The notes beneath the pieces were generated by a model. It was not told where the DNA came from. It saw only the letters and a list, made by a program, of their open reading frames with translations, and did not search any database. The translations under genes and the position numbers were made by a program. This document shows positions 21,464 to 33,541 of a DNA stretch of 64,000 nucleotides, in pieces; within the stretch, counting starts at the first letter, position 1, and the number at the start of each line of letters is the position of its first letter. Source of the DNA: Omphalotus guepiniiformis (lineage: Eukaryota > Basidiomycota > Agaricomycetes > Agaricales > Omphalotaceae); NCBI GenBank assembly GCA_028554645.1, contig JAQOOI010000063.1, positions 310,001-374,000 on the forward strand, written 5' to 3'.

Positions 21464-24400
21464 ATGTCGCAAAGATCGTCTTGTCTGAACAAATTCATTC
21501 TCTACGAAAACCGTCTTCGCTTCTACATCATCGCCTCTAATGCCGCTGACTCCCGTCACCGTATTATTAAGATCGACCGTACATCGCAAGACGAGTTAAC
21601 TGTCGTAGAAGATGAAGCAGAATATACAGGGAAGCAAATGAGTGCGATGCTGAAGATGCTCGATGATGGGAATAAGAGTTCTGGAGGACTTGGGAAGGCG
21701 AAGGTGTTCTTTGGTATTGCTGGTGAGGTCGTAACTAATATCACTCATTCGGTGTACTAACTGATATAATTCTCATGAATGTCACAGGATTCATTCGATT
21801 CACCGCAGGGTGGTACATGATTCTCATAACGAAGAGGTCTATAGTGGCCTTGCTAGGAGGTCATTACCTATATCATTGCGAGAACACCGAAATGATCCCA
21901 GTCTGTTTCAATCATAAACTGGAGAAACCTGCCGAAGAACAGCGGCTTATGAGTATCTTTAAACAAGTCGATATGTCCAAAAACTTCTATTTCAGGTGAG
22001 ACTTTTTAGAGTGTTGGAGAACGTCCGTCTAAAATCAATTCCTCTAGCTACACCTATGATCTCACATCGACACTTCAGTATAACCTGACCGGCGCAAGCC
22101 GCAACGTCCATGGGAAATGGAGTTTCAACGATCGATTTGCATGGAATTTCCATATGCTTACAGCACCGTTTGGCACCGACGACCCAATCAAAGCTCACTG
22201 GCTACTGCCTCTTATGCACGGGCATGTAGACCAAGCAAGTATGTCAATCAACAACGCGCGACAGACCACGTATTGACAAACCTCATGCTCTTAGAACTGA
22301 CTGTCCTTGGCCGCGTTATATATGTGACATTGATTGCACGAAGATCTCGTCATTTTGCTGGTGCTCGGTATTTAAAGCGTGGAGTCAATGGCGAGGTGCG
22401 TTCTGAATCTACTCTGCATCATTCAATCACCGACATATCTGCGAGGGGAACGTTGCAAATGAAGTGGAGACGGAACAAATAGTCTCCGAGGCACTCACGA
22501 CACCATTCTATTACCCTGCCCCATGCGATCCGACGAATACCTCCCATCGTCGACGACCCAGCCCAAACTACACCAGTTATGTTCAAGTAGGTTTATCCTT
22601 CATTTTGTGTGTCATTGGTTGATTGCGGAATGATTCCCAGTATAGAGGCAGTATACCCGTTTACTGGTCTCAAGAGAGCGCTGGAATGTCACCAAAGCCA
22701 CCAATTGAAAGTAAGCATCGAAACTTGTGCTTTCAAAGACGTTCACACATCATCACTTTCAGTAAATGTTGTGGATCCTTACTATTCGGCGGCTGCGCGA
22801 CACTTCGACGATCTATTCAAGCGGTATGGCGCGCCCATTACTATCCTAAACCTGATCAAGAGACGAGAGCCGGTCCCTCGAGAGTCGAAGCTGTTGGACG
22901 AATATACGCAATGCGTGCGATACCTGAATCAATTCCTTCCTGAAGGCAAGAAGATGACCTACTGCCCTTGGGACATGTCTCGAGCGTACAAAGAGTGTGC
23001 AGACTCAAATTCTACTATTTTGGTTATGACTCACCCTGAACGAACGCAGAAAAACTCAAGATGTCATTAGCTACCTGGAAGACCTTGCTGAAGAGTCAAT
23101 TCAGCAGACTGGCTTCTTCCATTCGGGTCCAGAACCATATTACCACCGGCTTCAGCAAGAAGATGAGAGGCGGTGAGTCTAATGCTTCATGTCAAGGTGC
23201 TGGAGCTAATGGATAGACGAACTAGTAATGAGCAATCCTGGCGAAATACCATCTCTTTACAAAACGGCGTTTGTCGGACAAATTGTGTTGATTGTCTTGA
23301 CCGCACGAATGCGGCACAATTCGTATTTGGAAAGAGAGCCTTTGGGCATCAGTTGTATGCTCTGGGTGTCGTTGAAAACCCAAATCTGGCATTTGACTCT
23401 GACGCAGTCAACATGTTAACGGAGATGTACCACGATCACGGAGACAGTAAGCTTTGCATGCCCCTTCGTGCTTGGAGATGTATATTGACGTTGTAATCAG
23501 CAATTGCCCTTCAATATACCGGTAGTGCTCTAGTCAACCGGGTAGAAACATATCGACGGATGCCGCACTGGAATAGCCACTCCCGTGATATCATCGAAAA
23601 CATTCGGCGCTTCTACACTAATTCATTACTTGGTAAGCTCACTTTCCTAATGATCTTATTCCATTGCTCACAGAAGACTAGACGCCGATAAACAGGCTGC
23701 AATCAACCTTTTCTTGGGGATTACTAAAGAAAGAGCGATTGCCCTTCCACCTGTTCGAGGCGGTTATCGGAAATGGTTTCACGAGGAGAATTTAGAACCA
23801 GCCTATGTTGTCAATGATTGTAACGAGAAACTACAAGAATTTGCAAGGACCAAGAGTGACTTTTGGACTGAATATTACCGACCTTTGCTATTCACGTCAC
23901 TCATAAAGCATTTCGCCTACTCTATGAACAGTACTTTGAAGTTGCCAGGGTAGGTTCCACGCTAGGTTTAACCGTTATACTTTCCTGATAGCTCTATAAG
24001 CAAAACGGCAAAGGATATGAATTACAGCCCTTTCCAGACTCGCGGAATTTCAAGGCATCAAGGCACAGGGTAAGTTTACAACTTTGTATGCTGCTCAGCA
24101 GTTGATTATTTATCCTAAAGGGTTGTCCAGGGAGTCAGACGCTGGATAAGCTCCCAACCGCCAACCCCCACCACCAAGACGCATGGAAAGCCCATAACGG
24201 GGACCGAAGCACGGCGGATTACAACAGAACCTGAAACAGACCGACATTCAACACAAGCTGTCGCTAACCAATTACTAGACCCTGTGGTTTCTGAAGAAGA
24301 GGAAGCAGAATATCAAGGGTTAGCGTCATTTTATCTTCAGATGTATGGCAAATTGAATTGGTTTTAAGATATATCGACCAATGTCAGGAATTACTTGACG

Positions 24401-24621
24401 CTCGATTCGATGGAGGTGAACGCAAGGATTTAGAAGTCTATTCAAATGCCGTTCGGACTGCAAATGGTGAGATACCTGAATGGGCCGAGGAAGCCCCCAA
24501 GGAATACATTAGCTACGTAGAACACGGGTCGATACAGTACTTCGAAGGCGGCTCTCGGAGGGACCCTCTTCCTGTCGGCTACAATTACGAGCGATGGCTC
24601 ACGGGTTGTGGGTCTGGGTAG
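21464..24621 (+). CDS. FIG4: Fig4 polyphosphoinositide 5-phosphatase (SAC domain)
   Basis: Fourteen exons: 21464-21722, 21788-21995, 22048-22238, 22295-22395, 22446-22586, 22641-22710, 22763-22994, 23050-23172, 23217-23446, 23501-23632, 23682-23949, 23992-24069, 24121-24318, 24369-24621, all GT-AG, giving 827 aa. The SAC N-terminal part ([43 protein letters not shown]) and the catalytic CX5R motif ([14 protein letters not shown]) are intact. Fig4 removes the 5-phosphate of PI(3,5)P2 on vacuolar/endosomal membranes, in complex with Fab1 and Vac14. The C-terminus (INYSPFQ-type MNYSPFQTR, then a variable tail) is of normal length. It converges on RFT1 with 64 bp between stops. Confidence 0.95.
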
Positions 24622-24685
24622 GTGGGTATCTCTCTTGCACGATTCTTCCATTCATGTAATCAAAAATGCTACCCTTTCCAAGTAT

Positions 24686-26624
24686 TCACACCGCCTTTCT
24701 TTTCCAGGTTTTAGGTATCGATAAATATCTCCTGGCGGTCCATCCCCATAGGGCCAGACAGATCAACGCCAAAGTTCCGCCCACACCCACGTGAAGCAAT
24801 ACAGGCCGTCTCAACACCCCTCTTCGACCCTCCGTTTGAACTATAGAAGTTGCACCTGTCGACGACTCGCTTGTCCTAATCACCATTACCGATGCGAGAA
24901 GTGCTAGGACAAGCTTCCAGGATGGCAGTGTATCTCTCCAGTTTAACAATCCTTTTGCCTTGTGGGATGCAAAGAATGTTGAACTGAACCGCATTGTGTA
25001 TATGATTCGTGCGGACAGGTTGATAATGTTGGCATATACTAACGCTGCATCACCTAGTTGCAGTTTGTACAGTGCTATTGCGGAGCATATGTAAATGACT
25101 GAGAATAGGACCATCCATCTGTATATTACCATTAGCATATGTGTATATATTCTATAAATTAATAACGTACCGACTCTGCCTGTTGACATCTCGTGCTGAA
25201 GCGACGCTTGCTAGGAAAGCTTCAAGCCCACCATTGACAGCCAGTACCGGAATGTACCATATCCAGGCCTTTAGCACGTCTGGGGCGCTAGTTTTGAGAT
25301 ACTGCGCAGGAAGCAAGAAGCTCAATACAAGAGAGATATAGTTTGATCCAAAAACGATGACAAAAATCGACCCAGTGATTTGGATTTGCAATAGTAACGT
25401 CAAGGTACGTGCAGCTGCGGACAGGGCTGGGCGGTGTTGAGAAGGCTCAATGCTGTCCTGGGTATTGTTCCCCGACCTGTGAGCGGAGGAAGATGTTACT
25501 TCCGCAAGAGTTTGCGAGAAGGTCAAGCGGAGTGTCTCTTCTATTGGCTGAAACACAATTCGAGCGATGAGCGAGCCTGGGTATCGAGGGTGAGTGTGAT
25601 GAAGAAAGGAAATGCTGAAAAGATATAAAGTACCATAATTCACAGCAAGAGCATATCCACCCTGATCTTGCAGCGGACTGAACCAAGACAAGATGAATTT
25701 GTCGCCTTCAGTGAGGAAATGCTTAACCACGGATTGAGATGTCATAGTCATTGATAGTGATAAGGTATCCTTGTCAAAGTATCGTCTGTGTCTTCGTGTG
25801 AGTGGGTGACACAAAAAACGAGAACATTATGCACCCTTACCCAGACGAATCAGGTGAAATCTGACCAAGAAGTGGCATACCTCTTCCACGGTAGTGAGTG
25901 AGGTAGACAAGAAAGACACAAGAGCCGTAGGATAACTGGCCCAGCGCAAAAGCCATCAAGGCCAAGTCGCCGTTCCCTTTGTTGGAGTCGTAAAGAAGGA
26001 CAAAGAACGTCACAAGGGTTTTGCAGGTGATACCGACGCCCTCAGCGTGTACTCGAATGTGTGTTTGGTGTCCTATCATAGCCCTTATAAGATGTTAACA
26101 TCAAAAATAAATGTAAGTCTGAATATGCATGCACATACATACATATTGTGCATTGGCTCAGCCAATAGCTCCATTATCGCCGCCAATCCATAGACAGTAA
26201 CAGCCAGCTTGAAGTAGCTTTGTGTTTGGGTCTCCAGGCTAGCTGAGTTCGCATACAACAAGGAAGTGGCAATTGCGAGAGGGATTCCGATTATGATAGG
26301 TACAAAGCCGACATTCATAGCAGTATTTCCCGGAATGACTGGACCTACTTTGCTCTCACTTCTACTCCTTTCATTCGACTCGTTCCCTTCCTTACCTCCA
26401 TCCTGCGTTTCATTGGCAGGTTTGACACGTATTAAAGCGCCCCGTACACCCTCACGACTCAGGAAGAGAATCGTGCTAATTACAAGCTCGAATTGAATTG
26501 CAGCGACACCGTAAGCTTTTGGAGAGGCCATACGAAACAAAGCTTGATTCAAAAGGAATGTGAAGAGGCGAGTGAAGAGCTGTAGTCCCATTAAAGACGT
26601 GAGCGTAGAGACGGCGGACGACAT
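24686..26624 (-). CDS. RFT1: Rft1 oligosaccharide-lipid translocation protein
   Basis: Exons 26143-26624, 25841-26083, 25634-25785, 25171-25576 and 24686-25118 give 571 aa. It is highly hydrophobic with about a dozen predicted membrane helices. The N-terminus (LMGLQLFTRLFTFLLNQALFR, then YGVAAIQFELVISTILFLSREG) and the central VKHFLTEGDKFILSWFSPLQ are characteristic of Rft1. It acts in the ER membrane in N-glycosylation, at the step where Man5GlcNAc2-PP-dolichol becomes available on the lumenal side. A hydrophilic loop rich in Glu/Ser (about residues 75-95) is larger than in yeast. All introns are GT-AG. Confidence 0.94.
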
Positions 26625-26828
26625 GATGGTTGTTGTAGAAGCGCATTCCGTTTGGCTTGAGCGCTAAACGCCACACATACATCATGGGCGCTTGATTTGA
26701 CACGACGAACTCAACTCAGATGGTAAGGACACGTATCCAAGTTTGTAGTATATTCAAATCAAACTCTACATCTATGTATGTAGTATGTATATGTAGTAAG
26801 CGCTCGGACGGACATAAGCTGGAGCAGA

Positions 26829-28188
26829 TCATCGCTTCTTTCTTCCTCGAGCGTTTGTTTTCCTATCTTCGTTCGAATCCAAGAAGCCACCTATATCCAG
26901 TGCATTTCGAGCTGCTTGATTGATGTGCTTGAACCTGTCTGGCCCTAAGTGGATTCCTCCATAGTAACGAGTTACTACCACAAGCACATTGTCGAGGTCC
27001 TACAAGCGGGAAGATACATCACTATGCATTTCATAGCGTGGAGAATTGACATAAAAACATAAAAACACCTACAGGGATCTGTAATAGATGAGCAAGGCGC
27101 CCCCCGGCAGCAGTTTCACCGTCGTCGTCATTGTCTAGGTTGGATGGCTGGTCAATAGATTTCTTCGAACGGAAACTCGGAAATATCGACCTTGGTGCAG
27201 AATATTACCGACTTGACATCGCCAAGCGTTGATTATTGGATGTGCCGCTCGGGATATTCGGCGGTCTGACGACAGATGCATCAAGATGACTGGGACCTAA
27301 AGGAACTGAAGTCAGACGAGTGATAATCGCTGCATTGCAGACACCGGAACAACGGAATAATCTCACCTGAGCAGGGTCGGATATTGCACATGCCCGTCCA
27401 ACGAATGAGCTCTTCCTGTCTAGGATTGGCTCCGCTTCAAAAATCTGAATTCCAGCAGGCAGTTCAGCGGGCAGTGCTGTGTCTACTGACAAATCCTGTA
27501 CAGATTCTGTAGGCGGCTGCGCATCTGGTCTCCTAGATTCAGTACTACCGGCATGAGAGGTTTCTCGGGCATCTTCGAAGATAAGCTGGCCAGCTTTCTC
27601 TGCACTTAGACGATCTTCATACCACTTGACGCAGCGATCGAGGACGTCTTGTAGACCGTCGAATACACACACGGTTTCTTGTGTCCATTCCACACCCGTT
27701 GAGGAGATAAAGGTCCTCAATATCGAGCCAAACAAATCAGAATCGACACTGAATGCCCCAATATACCGTGAGAGAAGCTGCAGCTGCGGAGGCGATTCTG
27801 CAGGATACGTCGAGGGTAAAGAAATCAACACTTTGATCGTCACTTCCTCATACGGGGATGGAAAGCTGTAGAAATCAATTCGATTATCTTTATCAATGGT
27901 AGAAAGCCGAACACTTACTCTAACTCGACTTCAAATCGTAGACCTCTGTAAAGGTCGCCAGCCTGCCAAACCCGTATAGCATGGTCTCCATAGATTGACT
28001 TCAGCACTACAGACATCGAAGTTTTCCAGTTCCTTAAACATAAGCTACACGCACAACCCGCTCGTACCCTCTAATTCTGAGCCCACTTGCTCGCTCTCAG
28101 GCTGTTCGAGCAACTGAGCGATAAGAGTATCGAGCAATTGTTCGCTATTAACGTTTGGTGATGAAGGACGGGAAGAGATGGCTGCCAT
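26829..28188 (-). CDS. IMPACT/Yih1 homologue (RWD + UPF0029)
   Basis: Exons 28068-28188, 27919-28006, 27367-27865, 27191-27296, 27073-27134 and 26829-26999 give 348 aa. The RWD domain spans about residues 40-150 (LKSIYGDHAIRVWQAGDLYRG, LDFPSPYEEVTIKVLISLPS). The UPF0029/IMPACT domain follows a variable linker, with signature ILDRKSSFVGRA, WRCQVGNILHQ, DNDDDGETAAGGRLAHLLQ and VVVTRYYGGIHLGPDRFKHI. Yih1/IMPACT binds Gcn1 and restrains Gcn2 kinase, tuning the amino-acid starvation response. A frame extending 45 codons upstream of ATG 28188 exists but lies in the short promoter. It shares a 164-bp divergent promoter with the Zn2Cys6 gene. Confidence 0.92.
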
Positions 28189-28352
28189 CTGTATTATGTC
28201 ATACCCACTTCGTACACAGACAGGGCTATGCACGAAGGTAACACACATAACAATGTACAAATTCAAATTCAGAGAGGCTATTATTGGCGAAGTCTTAAAG
28301 GGACCGTTCACCACTTTCTTCATTTCTGTCTTCCAGTTTTCATCTCATATCT

Positions 28353-30807
28353 ATGAAGCGAAATCGCGACGCGAGTGGTCCTTCATCTTCTAGCTCAAGA
28401 GGTCCAAAGCGTTCCAAATCAGTGCAGGCATGCGCGTCGTGTCGCAAGCACAAGACTCGATGTGAAATCCTGGATGGTTTGGACCAGGAAAAAATAAGAT
28501 GTCATCGCTGTAAGGTATGACTTATATGTGTCAATTATATTGTTTGAATTCTTACCAATGGCGAAAGGTCCTCGAAGTACAATGCTCTTACCAGGACATG
28601 GATAGGAGTATATTTGAAGCTGCGCAAGGAATTGGCCCGAAAGAAACTGAAACTGTAAGAACGTTGGAACAGGCTTTAAACGCACGAGGTAGACACGAAG
28701 AATCCTCCATTGCAGGCACCTCGTTCACATCCTCCTCTTCTCAAAATACCCCTGGATGTCTTCCTGGACACATACATCCAGACACCTTCGTTCAGAAACC
28801 TCACACAATATGGGAATTTCTACAGCTTCCTACAGGACGACTGGATTGGTCTGCACCCTTCGAAGCTATACATGAACTTTCGAAACATTCATTGAATTCA
28901 GCCAGACCCATGATCCCTGTACTTCCCCCGGTGCCCAACGATAGTCTCGAAAATATAATAACCCACGACGAAATTGATCGTTTATTAGAAATGTCCGTGA
29001 TACCAATCTACTTTCCGATTGAACCCCCGCACTAACTCTAGTATCTGAAGATTCACGCAAAAGTATTCCCCGTGGCTTAGTTTCACACCAATACGCGAGA
29101 CACATAATCCGCTTCTCGATCTTGTCTGTTGTACTATAGCTTCACGACACCTTGACGAAGCTACCCGGTCACTTGTCGCTCCGAGACTGCAGAATGTCAC
29201 TGAGGATGCTATAGCTAAAATAATCTTTCAATCGCGGCGCTCGAAATCGCTAGAGTCAATCCAGGCTCTCCTTATCCTGTCGTTATGGGCACCTGTCTGT
29301 GGAGCCGCAGAGGATTTTAGGGACGGTCGATTGTTAATTGCTTCTGCAGTTAGCATGGCTTTAAACATGCGTTTAAATGATGCTTTCGATCAAATGACTG
29401 CTCTTCGACTTGCCAGAGAGAAAGGAGAGCCTATCAATGAAACGGAATGGTTTGATACGTTGAACAGGACGCGTCTCGTAAGTGGTTTCCTCATGATAAT
29501 GGATTCGACTTATCGTAATCCTTTGCAGTGGTTGGCTCTCACGAATGCTGAATCTATGTACGTAATGCAATATTCTGTATGTACCTCGCTGCATTGGCAT
29601 AGGCTTATCATCACTTTGAAGGCTATGCATTGGCAGTGGTCGCAATGCTCTGTCAAAAAGGTCGACCTCATATCTCAAAATATTTCCCCTGTCCGCAAAT
29701 CTTCCCTCGGACCTGTATACAGGCCGAGATCTACGACTAAGATTAATGGGCGAGCTATTTGATTTTACGGAAGCTGCGATGGGCATGCAACTGCGGTCAC
29801 TTGATCCTCAGGACCTGGAAGTGTGGTATGACGGTTTCAGTCACGTCTTTGCAAATCTGTCGCGGGTACAAAGACTCATCTTACCCTTGGGTGGTACGCA
29901 TCTTTATCATGTAACCTCGATTCGTTGTTGCTTATATCAGACGGCGACAGTGGTCGCGGATTTTGATCAGTTCTACTTTAGCATGCTCAACATCACGATG
30001 CGTTCTTGTCGGTTGCTGGTTCTCTACCATGCCTCGTTTACCGCTCGTATGCACTTCATCAAAACTGGGGACTGCAATCCTTTCTGGTTTCGGGAAGTCC
30101 GGCCCCGTGGCCTTAGCATTCTCGTTTCGTGGGGGAAAGAGGCGTTACAAATTGCTGAAGCTGTTATGGTGACGCTTCTCGAGATGGACACTCGGTTACT
30201 GGGAACTGCGCCTGACCATATCTTTACCATGGTCGGCTTTGCTGCTAGCTACATCGTCGGCTCGAAATTTCTCGTTGCGCAAGGTTTTGGAACGGAACTT
30301 CCAGGATCAAGCGAGAAGCTGTTGTGCAAAAGCATGACACATTTGAACACCGCAGCTTGTTCGCCCGATTCTGCGCCCAGTAGATGCGCTGCTCTGATTG
30401 AAGCCATGGTCGGCTCGTGGCAGGAAAAAGTTGCCACCATGTTTCGAAATGGTCAGAACGTTGTTGGGTATGTTCCTTGCCCGCATTCCCACGATCCACC
30501 GACGCATACACCTCCACTGTCAAGTACACCTAGTGACTCACCTACTTCATCATACACGTACGCTCCCAGTCAGAGACCGACTCCGGAGCATACTCTGCCA
30601 ACACAACACCAGCCTCTCTCTGCTCCCAGCCAGAGATTGACTCCGGAGCATACTCTTCCAACGCAACACCAGCCTCTCTCTGGCGCGCAGCCGACGAGTG
30701 CTGATATGTATTGGCTCAATCCTGATTTCTTCCAAGAAGCCGCATTTTGGAGTGAACTTTTTGAGGACAACTCCTACCATCCCACTCAGCAGATCCTTCC
30801 TCAATGA
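28353..30807 (+). CDS. Zn2Cys6 fungal transcription factor, paralogue 1
   Basis: Exons 28353-28514, 28568-28992, 29051-29477, 29529-29557 (29 nt), 29622-29890 and 29951-30807 give about 722 aa. The DNA-binding cluster is ACASCRKHKTRCEILDGL followed by CHRCK|VLEVQC, split by an intron absent from its paralogue at 49946-52449. The middle region (DRLLEIFTQKYSPWLSFTPI, MALNMRLNDAFDQM) is the fungal-specific TF homology region. The intron at 29891-29950 is 60 nt, in frame and stop-free, so retention would be silent; it was placed by comparison with the paralogue. The C-terminus contains a Pro-rich tandem 20-aa repeat. Target genes are unknown. Confidence 0.85.
30562..30681 (+). repeat. 60-bp tandem duplication within the TF coding sequence
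   Basis: Two adjacent 60-bp copies (30562-30621, 30622-30681) begin GCTCCCAG and end CCTCTCTCT, differing at only a few positions. They encode two copies of APSQR-TPEHTLPTQHQPLS in the Pro-rich C-terminal part of the Zn2Cys6 protein. The duplication is in frame and evidently recent. Confidence 0.9.
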
Positions 30808-31605
30808 TATTTTTCTTTGGCATAGACATTGAAATGTGTACCTCCTTATCATACCCCCGCTCTGTCTTGATGCTCTACTAATACGTGTACAACTTGGTGT
30901 AATTTTTGTATCATTATTTAGTGTGTTTGTAATATCTAGCAGAAATGCCACTTACTTCGATCTCCTCGAGGCTTGAGCTAGTGGCCACGAGTATGTCTGT
31001 ACTTGAGATTTATCCATTCCTCCGAATGTTGGTCTATCCGCGCCAGTCTGTTGCCCGTATTTCAAGCAGCTGATATGAGAGCTGGTGTTATATCGCACTC
31101 AATACGATACCGAGGCGATCTCCAGCCGTTTGCGAAAACACACAGTTTTAAACACCGTAGAAATGAGTTTGCCAAACGCCATCCATTTCTTTATTATTGC
31201 AGATTTTGCAGCGAAGTTTTAGAAGGAAAAGGACGGAGGGTCACGAATACTATGTACATAGTCTACCTCCTGGCATTTTATACAACACATCTCAAGCGGC
31301 AAGCCGAAGCCAACGGTACTTAGTAAGAGATGAATATCAGTTTCTAAGTCGCCTTTTTTTATAGTTGATCCATTTCCGTTGGAATTTATACTACCTCCCG
31401 TCGGACTGCATACTCCAGTGTGCCCGTCGGCGAGAGGAATTCAAAGGGGACTAAGGGGCAAAGCCAATGTTCGCCGTGCACCCGGCAATCATATCCAGGT
31501 CGCTGTGAACAAGTTTCCTTTTTCTGCTTTACCGTTCCTTCTCCTTATACCCCTCGACTAAAAGTCTAAAATTGCTACAGCAGCGGCTGCGTGTATAACA
31601 ACAAG
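30808..31605. other. intergenic, CHS5 upstream
   Basis: 798 bases between the Zn2Cys6 stop and the CHS5 start. Open frames at 31003-31323 and 31379-31561 lack recognisable similarity. A C/T-rich stretch lies before the CHS5 start (about 31527-31556), as is common near fungal transcription starts. Confidence 0.45.
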
Positions 31606-33261
31606 ATGGACAAGCAGGAGAGTTTCACTTTCACTGTTGGGAAACTGGGTTAGTGAAATTATAAACTCCTGGGTACACGTATTCAATCAGTCTTTTAGAT
31701 GCTGGCATGGCTGTAAGGCTTTTCACGCGTTAACAGTTCCCCCTTAAGTCTGACAAGTTTGAAAGATTCTTTTGGGCGAACGAGCTCATTTGATAGAGTT
31801 TCCTTCGATATTGCTGCCGCCAGGTGCAACGACTGGATCAATAGTGAACATTGCTGTTCATCAAAACCATGTCGAGGAGAAACGACGCGACTCGGAGTTT
31901 TGGGCTTTGCAGAGAGAGATAGTAGATATGTTTGGAGTAGAGACACCGGAACATCCCAAACTTCAGGTGTGTAGTGTACCTTTAACTTGCTCTGGTGCTG
32001 GTCTGATCATGACACGACACGCAGCTACGAAATGTGACACAAACATCGGTGACTCTCGAGTGGCCAACGATAAATCTTGCTACTGCCAAGTTACGCTCCT
32101 TGGATATATATCGCAATGGACAGCGTCTCGCCGCGATTCCTTCGCCGTTGTCGAACACTTCCACGAAGCTTTCTGGCCTTGACATCAATACAGAGTACAG
32201 CTTCCAACTCATCCTTCGTACGACAGCTGGTACCTACCCATCAAACCTCATTCGTGTGCGTACACACACAATGACGGATACCTCAGGCATTTCTGTCTGC
32301 TTTGGTAATGTACAAGATGAGGTGTTGCTGGAGAACGCCAAGATGGCGCTGAGGGAGATGCGGGCCAAATGGAGCGACAAGATCCAGATTGACACAACAC
32401 ATTTCGTATGTACGACGCCTGCTGTAACGCCTAATGGCGCTCAAGCGAGTGGAGGTACTGGAGGTGCACCTGGAGTGGAGTACCAGCGCGCTCTACAGCT
32501 CAGCATACCAGTCGTAACTCCTCATTGGATTTTAGCCTGCCATTCTGAAAAGAAGTGCGTTTTTGTTCTCCTCAGAGATTTACCTGCCGCCTAACGCTAC
32601 ATGTAACAGGATGGTTGCTATCGCAGCTTATTATCTGGGTGCTGAACCCACGACCTCTACACATTCCTTCCGACCTCAATCGATGTCCCAGGCATCACTT
32701 CCACGATCTCCGTCCTCTCCTCATAATCAGACAAACCGCAGCCCGACGTCGAACCGGGCGTCTATGCCTGCGCCTGCACGCAAAGCATCCACAAGCCCTC
32801 CGGCCACTCACTCAGCGTTCATCAACCAACCGCCTAGTCCTGCACCTATACCAGAAGAACCTGTACAGTCTGAACCTGAACCTGAACCTGTGGCACCCAC
32901 GGACGAAAAGCCAGTGACCGAGTCAGATGAGCAGGAGGTGCAATTGGAGAAATCATCAAGTGGCGAAGGCTCTACTTCCAAGGCTGCGAAACGGAAGAGC
33001 CGGAGTGGGACTATGGACCGTCATTTCAAGTTTCCCTCTCCTGCTTCATCACCAGTCACTGAGAAGAAGTCGCCTCCTCCTGCTCTTCCAGTGCAGCCGG
33101 CTGCTCAGCAAGACGATGCATCGCAGGCTAGGGTAGTCGCACCGTCGAGCATAGAGGTTCCACCTCCACCACCTGTTGAAAAGGAGAGATCGGGAAGCAA
33201 TCACTCTATTGATGACGGGGAAGATGACGTTGGAGACACGGTTGAAGTACCGTTGAACTGA
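31606..33261 (+). CDS. CHS5: exomer subunit Chs5 (chitin biosynthesis protein)
   Basis: Exons 31606-31648, 31699-31712 (14 nt), 31766-31966, 32025-32554 and 32610-33261 give 479 aa. The start MDKQESFTFTVGKLDAGMAI and HLIEFPSILLPPGATTGSIV are typical of the Chs5 N-terminal dimerisation region. A fibronectin-III domain (RNVTQTSVTLEWPTINLAT, about residues 87-175) and a BRCT domain (ISVCFGN, THFVCTTP, VVTPHWILACHSE, about 180-275) follow, then a long Ser/Pro/Glu-rich tail. Chs5 with ChAPs carries chitin synthase III and other cargo from the trans-Golgi to the plasma membrane. The tiny second exon is needed to keep frame. Confidence 0.93.
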
Positions 33262-33541
33262 GCTTACTACCCTTGGGTTTCCAGTTGTACTTCCTTTTTC
33301 AAAAATCGATTCTCATGTGGCTCCGTTGCTATAATATGGACTAGTCGATTTTATACATAGTTTTCAGGATTTTATTCGAATTCTTCTTCTGTGAGCAAAG
33401 CAGCCATATTTACATATTCCTCAGGCTTGTCCAAGCTATGTTTAATGTACATCGAGAATGTGAAACGTTCGCCTTTCATTTTTTTTCAAGACGCAGTGTT
33501 ATCTGGAGAATCGTTCACCTTTCATTTGTTTCAAGACGCAG

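Noticed and set aside
31003..31323. 106-codon open frame upstream of CHS5
   Set aside because: No ATG at its start, no similarity I recognise, and it fills what should be the CHS5 promoter.
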